64,000 nucleotides of DNA from Chinchilla lanigera (Eukaryota; Chordata; Mammalia; Rodentia; Chinchillidae). The notes under the pieces are model-generated. The model was not told the origin of the DNA. It saw only the letters and a list, made by a program, of their open reading frames with translations, and searched no databases. Below, piece after piece: positions 35,905 to 47,049 of the stretch. Position 1 is the first letter of the stretch. Every line of letters starts with the position of its first letter. Position numbers and translations under genes: made by a program. The stretch is taken from contig NW_004955477.1 of NCBI RefSeq assembly GCF_000276665.1, forward strand, positions 6,076,990-6,140,989, in the 5' to 3' direction.

Positions 35905-36570
35905 GAAATGCTTATTTCATACAGTGGGCCAGTATATAAGGAAGCATACGTGTGCCCTAGGTCAGCAGCCCCACCCCGAGCGGGGAGACTCTTGGGCTAC
36001 TGTAGAAGCTGGATTCCTTACTCACAGACTTCCTCTCTGCACTCATCTATTCAATTGTTCCCTTCCTTCCTGTTGATCCAGTGGCTTCTCTGGAAGGTGA
36101 GCTTGGAAATGTAGGTGCTAAGCTTGGAAATAAGGCAGTGGGAGCTCCACTTGCTTGGAGCTAAGACCACAGTACATAAAACACATTAAAAATAGCCAAT
36201 TACATTCTTCTGTTTGATAGTGTAATAGGACAGGGAGCTACTGCAGTATGGGCTAGTCATTAATACCCTGCTTGCTTTCTGTTCTCTCTCTGCTGGGGCT
36301 TCTATTCTTGAGACAAGGTTTGGGTTCTTCATGGAATCAGAATTCTTGCAGTGAAACCATAATGTTACTTATATTCCCGGGTAGCTTTAGATAGGGGTTT
36401 TGTCCTCTCTTGAATGTTTGCTGAATAAGCCATAGGTACTTCTTGAAGAGGGAATTTTCAAAAATTTTAACCCCAGAGGAAAGATGCCTTCCAGCAATAT
36501 GCTCTCTGTATGTGCGCCATGTTACACACGGCTACAGCTTGCACCTGGCCCAAACTAGAGGGTGGAAGCA
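35905..36570. other. Unique sequence
   Basis: Nothing is recognised. An 84-codon plus frame here has no family features. Confidence 0.4.
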
Positions 36571-36572
36571 CA

Positions 36573-36575
36573 ACA

Positions 36576-36616
<41 letters not shown>
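36573..36616. repeat. (CA)n microsatellite
   Basis: About twenty CA units with one interruption (ATAC) near 36581. Frames crossing it that read THTHTH or VCVCVC are artefacts. Confidence 0.97.
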
Positions 36617-36617
<1 letters not shown>

Positions 36618-36734
36618 TCTTTTTGCATGACTTTTAAATTCCATGTATTTTCCATGATCCTTTGGATAGTTATATCCCTGGGCTGAGATCACTGTTTCAC
36701 TCAAATATTTTGCAGCTTTTTAAAAGAAAGAAGC

Positions 36735-37409
36735 ATGCAGCTACCTTCTTTGTTGTTACCAATGCACAGTGATCTTGATTTATTAGGTTGTGACAGATGT
36801 GCAGGAGGAGCTAGCTATGGGCAGCTAGTATATGCAAGGGCTGTGGGTTCTCACTCCACCTTTTCCTCAGTGGACGATTGTCTCTTCTATCTGGAACTCA
36901 CTTTGCTTCTTCCCCATTTAAATGAGGCAGTTGATCTAGGTATTAAAACTAGAAAGGGTCTTAAATATGCTATATCATATATGAGAAAGAGCTATCTGTC
37001 TGAAGGCAGGTCTCAGTTTAAAAAGTACGAAAGGAAAAAACCAATCAGAAAAGAGAGACAAGTGAGAATGATAGCTACAGTCAAAGAGCAGCCAGGAAGG
37101 AGGAGAAGCACCCACAGTGGGGGGTGTCACTCCAGAGCATTCCCAGGGCTGATGACAGCCTTCTGTTCATGCACTGGCTGGCTCTTCGTGGAACCTGATC
37201 AGGTAAGACCTCTTAGCTGCAAACCTGAAGATAGATTTCCTCACACAGTGGGCTCTTGTTTCTGGCATGATTTTCAGGAGCATGTCATTAACCGTGCCAG
37301 CATCAGTGGTGTTTTATTCCTCCCTTGCTTGATCTTCTGGCAACGCTTTGTGTTGGGACAAGGCGGATCCATTTTTCATTTAGATGCTTTCCACTCCTCC
37401 ATTCTGTGA
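36735..37409 (+). CDS. Longest open frame in the window, 224 codons, doubtful
   Basis: The frame starts with ATG at 36735 and stops at 37409. It shows no domain, signal peptide or membrane segment that I recognise; its middle is basic (about residues 83-125, rich in K and R). Within it lie a strong acceptor-like TTTTCCTCAG (AG at 36869-36870) and a donor-like ATCAG|gtaaga (37202/37203), bounding a possible 332-base exon open in this frame. A non-coding RNA exon or chance is at least as likely as a protein. Confidence 0.15.
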   Translation: MQLPSLLLPMHSDLDLLGCDRCAGGASYGQLVYARAVGSHSTFSSVDDCLFYLELTLLLPHLNEAVDLGIKTRKGLKYAISYMRKSYLSEGRSQFKKYERKKPIRKERQVRMIATVKEQPGRRRSTHSGGCHSRAFPGLMTAFCSCTGWLFVEPDQVRPLSCKPEDRFPHTVGSCFWHDFQEHVINRASISGVLFLPCLIFWQRFVLGQGGSIFHLDAFHSSIL

Positions 37410-37931
37410 GGGATTGTCTTGGTCCTCATGCACATTGATATGTATCTGTGGAAATTATAAATATCAAACCAACATTCCTTTTAACCAAAGGATCAGCACT
37501 TTCAATATATGATTATTCACCATGATCTAATGGGAAGTATTTTTTGTTTGCTAAAAAAGTTTGGAGGATGTGTCCTAGAGTCTATCTGCTGGCTCATCCT
37601 ATCTTGTCATGGTGTGGCCACTCTTGGATCCTGCTGGGTGCATTTTCTTCACACTGATTATGGAGATATATGAGGCTGGGTAGAGTTGGTGTAAATGTTT
37701 GTGTGTGGGGGCTGGCAAGGTCTTGATGACCCTAGGGTTTTGTTGTCCTGTGCAGACAGTCTCATGACCCGGACTGGGGACAGCAGTAATGCCTATGGTC
37801 AATTAGTTTTGCTCCAGCACATGGAGGTAGCATCTGTTTCTTGCCCAATTGCTTTCACAAAGCATGTGCCATGGTTCCTGTGCTTTTGCCCCTAAACAGA
37901 TCTGGACTAGTCAGAAGGTACAGAATCTTAC

Positions 37932-38249
37932 CCACGAGGTACTCTGACACTTTCCTTCACTTCTTTTATTTGGGGGTTTGAAGCTACTGTAACTTTCTTG
38001 GTCTCAGCTTTTTCATCTACTGAAATGAGCCAGTTTCTAAAAATGTCTGAGATCATTTTTCTTACATTTGCTGCATCATATTGACGTCCCTCATTCTTCA
38101 TGATAGAAGAGGCTGGGGAAAATTTTTGGCATCCTCTGGGTGTCAGCAAGGTTAACCAGATGACGGAGGCCACTGAGGCCTGAGACGAGGCTCTCTACAT
38201 GGAGCTGTTGCTTAGCTTGGATAACTCTGTCCCATATCTGACAACTGTA
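37932..38249 (-). other. Candidate minus-strand exon, possibly a broken gene
   Basis: On the minus strand a long pyrimidine tract ends TTTTCTTCCAG just before 38249. A strong donor CTCGTGG|gtaaga follows 37932. The 318 bases are open in one frame for the first part (YSCQIWDRV... to SLFYHEE, then a stop). A second frame is open for the rest (GRQYDAANVRKMISDIFRNW... to VPRG, then a stop in the intron). Both parts have ordinary, charged, helix-like composition, so one frameshift in a decaying exon would explain them. I do not recognise the protein. Confidence 0.25.
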
Positions 38250-38371
38250 CTGGAAGAAAATTTGAGTAGTGGAGAAAGCACAAGAGACACAGAAATTAAA
38301 AATATGGAAAATAGAAAAAGCTGTTGAGAGGAAAATCAATTAAAGTCCAACCAGAGCTGTACACGACTCAC

Positions 38372-38400
38372 CTGTTCCCTAGATAATGGACTTTCTTGGT
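38372..38400 (-). other. Possible upstream exon end and donor on the minus strand
   Basis: GGGAACAG|gtgagt (junction 38372/38371) is a strong donor. It lies 122 bases upstream of the acceptor of the 37932-38249 candidate exon. The pair would define a compact GT-AG intron with a good pyrimidine tract. The upstream start of this exon is not resolved. Confidence 0.2.
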
Positions 38401-38404
38401 GTTA

Positions 38405-39840
38405 GGGAAATTTGTATGCAACCAACTCACATCAGAAGCTTTAAAAAGCCATTAATTTTGGCATTATTTTTCTGTTTCAAAACCAAAGTGAGGATTATAA
38501 ACAGTTTAAAGAGCTTTAAAACGCTAGCACCATTCATCAGAGACTCACTGAATGCCCAGAAGAATATGAAAATGGACAAGGTTCTGTTTCATTCCTGAAA
38601 GCGCCCTGAACCTTCTACTTTTTCATGCCTTGATGTTTGGTGCCTATGAAAGGCAGTTGTCTCCTGGGGTTTTTGTAAGGGGTTTCATCAGAAGTAAAGC
38701 AGATTGGGTGAAGGAACAGCAGTGACTTGAGTTCTTTCTGTGTTTCTGATGGTAGGAAACTGACTTCTAGATTATCTCACAAATACATAGAAAACATAAA
38801 AAGAAGAAAATTATGCAGAAGCACATAAATTATGTAGATGATGGAAACCCTATGCAAAACATGATATGTGCACATAATAGCATATTTCCCCAGGGCCTAA
38901 TTGCATCCTTTGGGTACCTTTTGAAGCATCTGAATATTCAGAAGAAAGCAAATTTATTATAATCTGAAAAACACCACAATAAATAAGACTGAAAGAATAA
39001 TGCATATTGTATTGGAAGCTGGAAACTCACAATCAGGCCATTTTCCCCAGTTTGACCAAAGCCCAGAGCTACCAAATGCAATCAAACTGTAGCAATACAA
39101 TACATGGTAGTGTTTTATATTCTTCAACCATTTCTTCTCTGAGACATACAAGGTGCACAAAACTCATTCACTCATTCAACAGATACTCATTTGCTGTCAT
39201 GATAGCTTTCATTCATGTTATTACCCACCCCAAAGAGTCACCTGAAGCTCATAAGATGACAGACACGGAGCTCTCCCCTCTTGGAACTTGTGACAGGAGA
39301 GGCAGATTGTGGAAATCAACAAAGATCCCCACAAGAGAACATAGACTGCTTATTAAGAGCTTGCACAACAAAGAGGTCAGCCACCATCACTTGAGGGTCG
39401 TTGAGACTCAGAGGTAGACAAAGGAACGGGAAAGCAGAGGGTAGAAGAAGGGAGATTTCAGGTGTCCTGATTTAAGATTGTTGCCTTGGGAAGCAAGAGA
39501 TGAGCTAACTAGAAGCAATACATCTTATGCGACTCATTTGGAGAGCTTCTTTAGCTTTCTCTGGTTGATCCTGGGTTGGAAATAGGGGTAAGAAAAAAAG
39601 AAACTGGAAGTTAATGAGGAAGTCTGAAGCATTCTGGACCAATCACTGCAGAGGCTGTGGGTTAAAGTTGTATTTTTTTAGACAGAATGGACATTATGTG
39701 TGTATATTCTGTTTCCCAAGACTAATCACCTGATCACTAGTAGATGGAATTCATAGGCTTTGAGGGCACTGGAGAGGGGCCCCCGATGCAGAGGATGGAG
39801 CCAGTAAGGTGTCCCAACAGCTTAGCCTTGAACAAATGCC
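38405..39840. other. Unique sequence
   Basis: No gene or repeat is recognised. A 136-codon plus frame at 39007-39417 lacks any motif that I know. Confidence 0.4.
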
Positions 39841-39844
39841 TTGA

Positions 39845-40258
39845 ATTAATCAGCTCTGGCAGCTGTGAAAAAGTGCCACAGGCCAGATATCTTAAATAAA
39901 AAAAGGTTTACTGTTACAGTTCTGAAGGTTATAACTCTGAGATCAAGGTATTGGCCAGGTTTGTTCCTTCTGAGAGCTAAACAGCACTCTGCATCAACAG
40001 ACCTGTTTCCTAGCTTCTCAAGGGCTCAGGTGTTCCTCAGCTGCTGTGTATCATTCGTGCTGTGTCTTCACAACATCATCCCTCTATGCACATCTGCCTT
40101 CCTATCAAAACTTTCCCCTCCCCTCAGGATGCCTGGTAGATTAGGTTCTATCCTTATAGCCTCATTTTGATTTGATCATCTGCACAGATACAAATAAGAC
40201 CATAGGGGTAAGGGTTTCAACATCTTTTTAGGGAATGATTCAACACATAACACACCTA
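39845..40258 (-). mobile_element. MaLR/ERVL-type LTR, antisense
   Basis: The plus strand reads 'cagctgtgaaaaagtgccacaggccag', 'ggtttactgttacagttctgaagg', 'gagatcaaggtattggcc', '...tatagcctcattttgatttgatc' and '...gaatgattcaacacataac'. This matches the antisense of a widespread ancient LTR whose copies open 'acagttctggaggctagaagtccaag'. It is diverged and solo. Confidence 0.65.
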
Positions 40259-40261
40259 AAG

Positions 40262-41478
40262 GGAGAACTTTCTGGGTGGAATCTGTAGTTCAAGGGTTCA
40301 AATGGCAGTAGAGGGCAGAAAATCAGGCAGAATCTATGGCTGTCCCCTCCATCTGTGGTATATGTGGTTAACGGACAGCTGGTAGATACTAGGATTTCCA
40401 ATACCCTGGATCTATTCCACTAGCATCCTTCCATCATTTGACTTGTCTACAAACATGCTCAGAAGTCTTGATGGAGACACAGAGGGGAATTTTGGAAAAC
40501 CACAAAATTGACTCAAAGAAGGACTAGCTTGGCATTTTTTAGAAAGTTATTTTTTGTGCTTAGTGCTATAAAATACGTTTTGTGTCTACAAAATATACTC
40601 AGTTTCAAACTTGTTATCAATAACAGCTACCTTCAGATTATTCCCGCCCCCATTCAGAGTCACTTCAAACAACTATGAGAATGGTCACACCCAAGAATCA
40701 CTGAGAACAGTTGGAACAGCAGGTCACAGATGCGCTGGCTCACGGCTGTCTTTAAGATGTTGATGGGGAGCAACAGGTACTGATCCCTTCAGTGTCACTT
40801 CCTGTTCTGGGAGATTGGTCTCTGCACTTGAGTAAACTGTCCCCTAGATTTAAAATCATCCTATGAATCCAGTTCGGGATTTTAGAGATTTTAAGAGAAA
40901 TAGAGACTTGATAAAAGGAATCAATTTCTATCAGAATTGCCTGCCCATCACTCTCCACCCTACTGCACCACTCTCTGGAGAAAGAGAGGCGTGGATACCC
41001 AGGTAGTGAGAGTTCAGGCAAAGATCCAAGGTCAGTAAAGCTGTCTTTAGCCACCTTTTCCAATTAGTGTATTGCACTTACACATCCATAGTACTTGTTT
41101 GTGTGTGCATACACCCATATACACACATACTCAATTTGAGGATTTAAGCTCAAATCAGAAGCTTAAGTGAAGAAGCAAAAATTTCTAGACAAGTTATAGT
41201 TCACTTTGGTTCATCATTGTCACCAGTATTTTCTAGGCAGAGATAGGTGTGTGTTTTCCCTCTTGATGGGGCTGGCTCTTAGGCCAGGGTGTGTAGAGGG
41301 ATATTCCTGATAGTTTTCAGTGAACAATAGTTACAACAACTTGTGGATCTTGTGACCACATATGGCCTCACAAATGGACAATGGCTTGACACAGCCAAAG
41401 ATACCTGCAGATAGTGGAATATTATTTGACTCACTCTTTGTGGAACAGGCCATTTTATTCTAAGCCAGGCTCCATCAG
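40262..41478. other. Unique sequence
   Basis: Nothing is recognised. A short CA-rich patch ('gtgtgtgcatacacccatatacacacatac') lies near 41100. Confidence 0.4.
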
Positions 41479-41479
41479 G

Positions 41480-41545
41480 TAACATGGTTAAAGATCACCT
41501 CACAGTAGAGCAAATGTATGTGGGTTGAATCCCAGGCTTACCTTG
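41480..41545 (+). mobile_element. MIR fragment
   Basis: 'aacatggttaaagatcacct' followed by 'gtgggttgaatcccaggctt' matches the tRNA-related head of MIR (ggttaagagcac... gggttcgaatcccggct). Only the head is preserved. Confidence 0.45.
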
Positions 41546-42079
41546 TGACATCTGACATTTGTACCCTTGGTCACTGGCTGCCCAGCCTTTCCACTGTGGA
41601 GCAGAGGCAGTGTGCATGATCCTGTGGGCCATGGGAACCAGGCAGCTCCTCACTCCACTGCTTCTCCATGCTTTGTCAGGATTATTGGTAGCAGACTTTT
41701 TAAAAAAGAAAAGAAAAACAGAAACTATCTCTTTACTTCCTCTGAGGAGCTCAGATGTCCCCAAAGTAAAAAAGCATGCCTACTTCTTCCTTCCCAGTTG
41801 TAATGAAAATAGGGATTAGTGGGATGTTGGAGGCAAAACCTCATCTATGAAGTTATGAATGAATAATTCTAATTTCTTTTTGAGGTCTGAGAAATCAGTT
41901 TGTTTTACATAGAAATGCAATATGTTCTTGAGTTCTATATATGCGATTAGAATTTTTCCCTCTGCTTGGTATTTGTTTCATTATGGAATGAAATTTTGAG
42001 CTTACATTTTTGGGTCTATTTTCCCTCATGCATTTCAATGGCTCTGTTCCTCAAATCTCCTTTTCTATAGGACACATCA

Positions 42080-42080
<1 letters not shown>

Positions 42081-42112
<32 letters not shown>
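42081..42112. repeat. (TG)n microsatellite
   Basis: About fifteen uninterrupted TG units. Confidence 0.97.
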
Positions 42113-42114
<2 letters not shown>

Positions 42115-42116
<2 letters not shown>

Positions 42117-43080
42117 ATAACTTTAGAATGTGGAGAAATAGGTAGAGAGGCTTTCTTTAAGATTTCAACTCTCATTGAAGCAGACATTCCACCATCTCAT
42201 GAATGTATTTGGAGGAATGTGCCAATTTTTAAGATAAATGATGATTGCTTAGCACTGCTAAGAAAAATGGGATTGCCACGCCAGTCTCAGCAGCACTGTG
42301 TATATGAAGCTCACAGAGAGGTAACACATCAGTGGTGAAAATATCCACCCAAGAAAGGCGATCAAGGTCACAAGTCCAAAATGAACGGAGGTTTCAGAAG
42401 GGAGATTTCCTTGAAATGAAATCAGACTGCTGTGGGATTTCAGGAGACCAAACAGAAGGGAGAGACAAAGTAGCAGAGAGAGAGAGAGCCGGTGGTCAGT
42501 GCGGGCTCTGCCTGCCATCCAGTGGGGCAGGAGTGGGGTGTAGGGGGTGGTGGTAGGGGGACAGGCAGAGCAGAGTGGGATCAGGTCACCAGCAAGGCTG
42601 CAGCACGGTAACAAACTCCAACTCTGATGAGTGTGTCCATAGTCGGGAAATCTGGCAGAAAAGTGATTTTAAGTTGAGCGTTCATACGCTTTACTTTTTG
42701 AGAAGGTAAGAAAGTGTCCAGGAGCTGGGGGAGCACCATCTTGTTTTAGGGTCATAGACCTGTAAGGATGGTGTCTGTGCTCTGCAGATGGTATATAAGA
42801 GGGTGGGGCTGAAGAGGGTGCTAGAGTGGTGCATGAGAGACTGAAATCTTTGGATATGCTTGCTGAAGTCATCAGAGGGCCTATTAGGTGAATGAGTTTT
42901 GCATAGAAATCATTGTGATCCACCTCGCTATTATTTGGATGGAGATTATCCAATTTGTGGTTTCCTCAAATCTGTTTCTTCTCCCATTGCACTCTTTGCA
43001 CTCTTTGGCCACTGGTCTGTTCATTAGCAACTCTGCTAGAGGAATGGAGAATTGGGAGAAGGTAGCTGATTTATATTTCA
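42115..43080. other. Unique sequence
   Basis: A short (AG)n tract lies at 42476-42488 followed by G-rich text (42530-42560). No gene or clear element is recognised. Overlapping frames on opposite strands are taken as chance. Confidence 0.4.
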
Positions 43081-43083
43081 GCA

Positions 43084-43157
43084 GCCTAGTTGGCTCAGTG
43101 GGCAAAAGCACTGTGTTAATGAAACCAAGGTCAAAGGTAGGAGCCCCAGGTGGGCCA
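43084..43157 (+). pseudogene. tRNA-Ile(AAT)-like pseudogene
   Basis: The 74 bases align end to end with mammalian tRNA-Ile(AAU). They share the length, the A-box TGGCTCAGTGG, the anticodon loop TTAATGA with AAT in the anticodon position, 'accaaggtc' after the anticodon arm, 'gagcccc' in place of 'gatcccc', and the 3' end GGGCCA. The acceptor stem is damaged and the B box is degraded (GGTAGGAGCC instead of GGTTCGATCC). It should not be transcribed or fold properly. It could be an isolated tRNA retropseudogene or the head of an unrecognised tRNA-derived SINE. Confidence 0.6.
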
Positions 43158-43159
43158 GT

Positions 43160-44810
43160 TAGCTGGGCTGCCTTGGGTAGCCTCAGACTAGAGCGCCAGC
43201 CTGGATGACTGGTCTGTATGTGTATTTTTGCTGGTTGAGAACAGTGGGGACTCATTGCCATAAATCTATTTGTGCTATCGAAAAAAAAAGAACTATCTAG
43301 TGCTTATGAGTAGTGGTTTGTGGACCTGGTCTCCAGGGCATCACCAGTGGAATCTTCTGTGGAGAGGTTTGGGTTCAGTTAGGTATGATTTGTGGAATTC
43401 ATGTATTCGCAGCCACCACAGATGATGTGGACTCTGTGGTCAGTAGACTTTCCTAAAGAGCTTCAATATTTAATAAGCTGTGTGCAGTGTGTGTCAGCCA
43501 GGACAGCCTGATTGGTCTCTTTCTTTCTCTCATTTACTTATTTCAAAGTGCCCTTTGTGCTGGGATAGAGGTGACTTATTGAGAGGATGGAGTTCACATG
43601 TTTATATGTATGGATCTTCTTATTGAAGAAGAATATATTTATTAAGCTTTTACCATACACCAGATATTCTCCTTACAGGTGGTGAGTTCCTAAATTCAGG
43701 ACAAGTAACTATACTGGCAACAATCTTAGCATTTAAATGGGGTGGCTCTTATCAGTAACACAGCAGTTGATATACATAGGATTGTAAGGGACGTATGGAA
43801 GACCATATCTGAGTTTGGGTGACCCGGAAATACTTGATCATCTTAGGCCAAGTCTCTGTACACAAGTTGTACAAAGCCTAGGTGCCAAGTCTCTGACAGC
43901 CAGGTGGTGTTTGCACACACAGAGAGCTGGCAGGAAAACAGTGCCAGGCAAGGTAGGTACAGTCAAGTACCCAGATATTTAAAAAATGATCACTAAGCCT
44001 TTGCCCCACATCCCACATTTTTTTCTGTAGAAAGACAAAAGGTACAATATTTTCTGAAGATGTCTTTCTCTCTTTTTTTTCCAACTGCATTATGGTACAA
44101 TTATGTCTTATTTGCTTCGACTACAAACACATCATGGCCGAGGTCACATTGAACATGATTATTCCTGAGGGGCTGCAGGGTAATAGACCCTAGCAGGGCA
44201 CCAAGGATCCTGTAGGTTTCAGTCAGAGAGAAAGGGCACAAGGCTCTTCCCTTGAAGGGCCTAGAAAAGAATTTAAACATTTTATATTTCTGTTACAAGG
44301 TCACCGGAACTGAGTGAAGACAAATAGTTTTATCAGTCAAAGGGAGAGAAGTTTATTCTTACGAAATCTTGAGTCACTGTTGTGCACTGTTTGGGAGAGT
44401 GACGCCATAGTGGCGCTCTTGGATGAGATGAAAGAGAGAAGGAAGGGGAGACTGAATGATAATGGAGAATTCTACATTAATTTGAACACAAACATCTGAA
44501 GAAGTGAGGAGTACAGGCTACAAGGGCACCTAGTGAGACCCTGATCCAGAGAGGTCTTTCCCAAACACTCTATAGGGTCAATAAATTGGCAGCTTTCCCC
44601 ACCCATTCCCATGTAGACTGCCTCCGTTCTATCTGTGCTAAGGTCAGAGGTGGCCGCTGTGTGACCCTGTATCTTCTGTAAGCGGGGCTGCTCGTATCTG
44701 AGATGACTGCTCAGAGCTGGGTGCTCTGTGGCCTGTGGTTCAGCAATGCATCTCTTTGTGCCTGGATTTCTAATATTGTGGACAAAGAAAGACCTCCATT
44801 GTCCTTCCAG
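43160..44810. other. Unique sequence
   Basis: No gene is recognised. A weak MIR-like phrase ('tttattaagcttttaccatacaccagatattc') occurs near 43638. Confidence 0.4.
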
Positions 44811-44815
44811 AGTTC

Positions 44816-44821
44816 GTGTGT

Positions 44822-44863
<42 letters not shown>
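44816..44863. repeat. (TG)n microsatellite
   Basis: About twenty-three TG/GT units with one GA interruption near 44827. The 146-codon frame that begins in it is an artefact of the repeat plus downstream open sequence. Confidence 0.97.
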
Positions 44864-44865
<2 letters not shown>

Positions 44866-45224
44866 CTTATGTGTAACTATAAAGTTAAATATTATTTTTT
44901 CTCCCTGTTGGACTGTGAATCACAGAGTAAGCCCACGACAATCAGAGGGTGAGACGAGGAATAAGAGGAACAGGAATGTGTCTTTCTTCAGGAAAGTGCA
45001 CATTCAGAAGCACAGGAAGGAGCATGTCAGACCCACCACACTGAGAAAACGAATCCAGATGGGTCGTTTTCTCCTCCTGAAGCAGGAGAATGCTACAAAA
45101 CTTCCGACAGGATTTTCATTTTTCTTTCATAGATATTTTGTTTTTTCATTAATTCTTTTCTCCAGGGAGACAGTGAGAGTGGGCAAAGGGAAATGTGTAG
45201 GGGAAATAGCCTTGCTGAGATTAA

Positions 45225-45440
45225 ACAAATCTCTGTCGCCGTGTGTCCATCTGCCCGTCCATCTGTGAATAACCTGTAATTATTAATAATATGAGTGATG
45301 TCATGAACATTCTGGCAGGAACGCCGAGCCCCAGAGACTACTCTGGAACCAGGCAGCACAGGACAAAGCCCGGAACGATCAGCCATGTTTGCGCAGGAGC
45401 CGGGGGTAAATCTGGCTCGCTGGCTCAGGCGTGCCTGCCA
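45225..45440. promoter_or_regulatory. Candidate conserved non-coding element
   Basis: A unique block carries 'cctgtaattattaataat' (paired TAATTA-type homeodomain cores), then 'gagtgatgtcatgaacattc' with a TGATGTCA ATF/AP-1-like site. Several CpGs follow (45322, 45370-45376, 45390, 45400). No repeat is recognised across it, and the density of intact motifs is higher than in the surrounding DNA. Conservation was not tested. Confidence 0.25.
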
Positions 45441-45444
45441 AGCC

Positions 45445-46010
45445 CTCTCGGCAGTAGGACCCGAGCATATTGGGTTTTCTCATAAACTTCCAATGAGATC
45501 AGATTGGCAGCCTCTCAAAGGAACACCTCTTATATAAAAAAGGCTGAGTACACAACCCAGCAAAAAAAAAAAAGAAAAAGAAAAATGTCGTTAAAAGGAC
45601 ACATGGTGCCGAGTGGGGGCAACCTTAAATTTACTGAAAGCTGAGTGTCTCAAAGAGGACAGAAGAGAGACACACAAGGGGATGACAAAGGGGGTGAAAA
45701 TATCGATGACATTCTCCCTTGGCCCAATTTCTGCTTCCTATTAAAATACACATGCAATCATCCAGGGTGTGGGAGGAAAAAAGTAATAAAGAAATAGTCT
45801 CAGTAAAAGCCACCTTTAAAGAAGCTAGGTTCTGAATATTCCTGAGAGAATTTGATGATCCTCCACGCTGAGCGCTGAGCTAAAGAACTGGTTATCTCTG
45901 GGGCAGATGACCATGAAGCACTGGGAGGGAGCACAGCCAAGGCAGCACACCAGCCAGAGGCAGCTCTCTATGTGGCCTCCGTCTTCAACCTCAGTGCTCT
46001 AAGTGGAGTG
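45445..46010. other. Unique sequence with an A-rich tract
   Basis: An A run with G interruptions lies at 45561-45585, possibly a decayed retroposon tail. No body is recognised. Confidence 0.4.
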
Positions 46011-46011
46011 C

Positions 46012-46115
46012 GTCAAGGGCAGGGACTTTGCTGATGCCGTTCATCATCACCTCCCTGTCTCCCAGAACAGGGGCTCTGAAGTAGGTGTTCAATAAACATT
46101 TGCCAAATGAATTCT
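46012..46115 (+). mobile_element. L2 3' end fragment
   Basis: 'caagggcagggactttgctg', '...ctgtctcccagaacagggg' and 'gtaggtgttcaataaacatttgccaaatgaattc' match the last hundred bases of L2 in order and spacing. Confidence 0.75.
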
Positions 46116-46699
46116 TAGAGGGGAATCTGTTACAGAGACCCAGGAGTGTATTTGTGCCTGGCCCAAGTATCTAGCCCAGTTTAGGAACTGGTGGTCAGGA
46201 ACTGGGTGGTAGGAGTAGAGCGTGGAACCATTCCTAAGTGACAAGGACTAAGGACATCACATGTCCCCTTTCAATACGTCATAACATTCTCACAACTTCT
46301 CTTTCAACATCACTGGCTCACCGCAGTATGAAGCCTCTTGGAAGTTTACCATGCTGTTAAGTGAGCTACAGGAAGCCTCAGAGGAAACCTGCTACTGTAT
46401 GTGTTGGAAAGAGCAACTTATTCCATTGCAAAAATTTTTCTTTTTTCAAAGAAAAGGAAAAAAAAAAGGTGACTCTCACTCTGGAACTGACTCTCCATGG
46501 GAAAGCTACGAATTTGCCAAAGGGTTCTGATTCAAGCAGTGTGGCAGCTATGAAACAAAAGCAGAAACTTCTGCATCCTACCAGGGAAGTTGGATGGTTC
46601 TTGGTACATAAAACTTAGGCTCAATGCTGTAAGACAGCTGACCTTCCAGAAGCAGCCTGCTAATCATGACAATGAGGAGAAAAGTAAAAAATGTGAAAG

Positions 46700-46900
46700 T
46701 CAGAATGGCCAGCTTTTATTGAGCAGTCCCTGCTGACCAGGCACTTCACACACCTTTCCCTTAATCCTCACAGCACCTCTGCAGGGTAAATGCCATCAGT
46801 GTAGCATGATCCTTGATGGGCGCTTCAGAGAGATGAACTCTGTCACCAGTGTCCCAAAGTGAGGGCGGGAGATAGAATTCAAAACAAGTCACACTGGGAC
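46700..46900 (-). mobile_element. MIR-superfamily remnant, antisense
   Basis: Phrases run 'gcttttattgagcagtccctgctgaccaggcacttcacacacc', 'ttaatcctcacagcacctctgcagg' and 'agtgagggcgggagatagaattcaaaac'. They follow the common order '...ttattgagcacctactatgtgccaggcac... tttaatcctcacaaca... gcagagccaggattcgaaccc'. Confidence 0.6.
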
Positions 46901-47049
46901 GTGAAGTCAGAGACACTTTCTCCAAGATAGAGAAGAAATAAACAGTGGTAAATGTGAGAAAATATGACAAATGTGGAGGATAGAATGCTGAGGTTCTCAG
47001 AGAGCCACAAGAAAAGTGGCTCAGAGTCAGGGTCACTGACTAAGTCCAA

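Noticed and set aside
44828..45268. 146-codon plus frame
   Set aside because: It starts inside a (TG)n microsatellite and has no ATG-led natural beginning or known motif.
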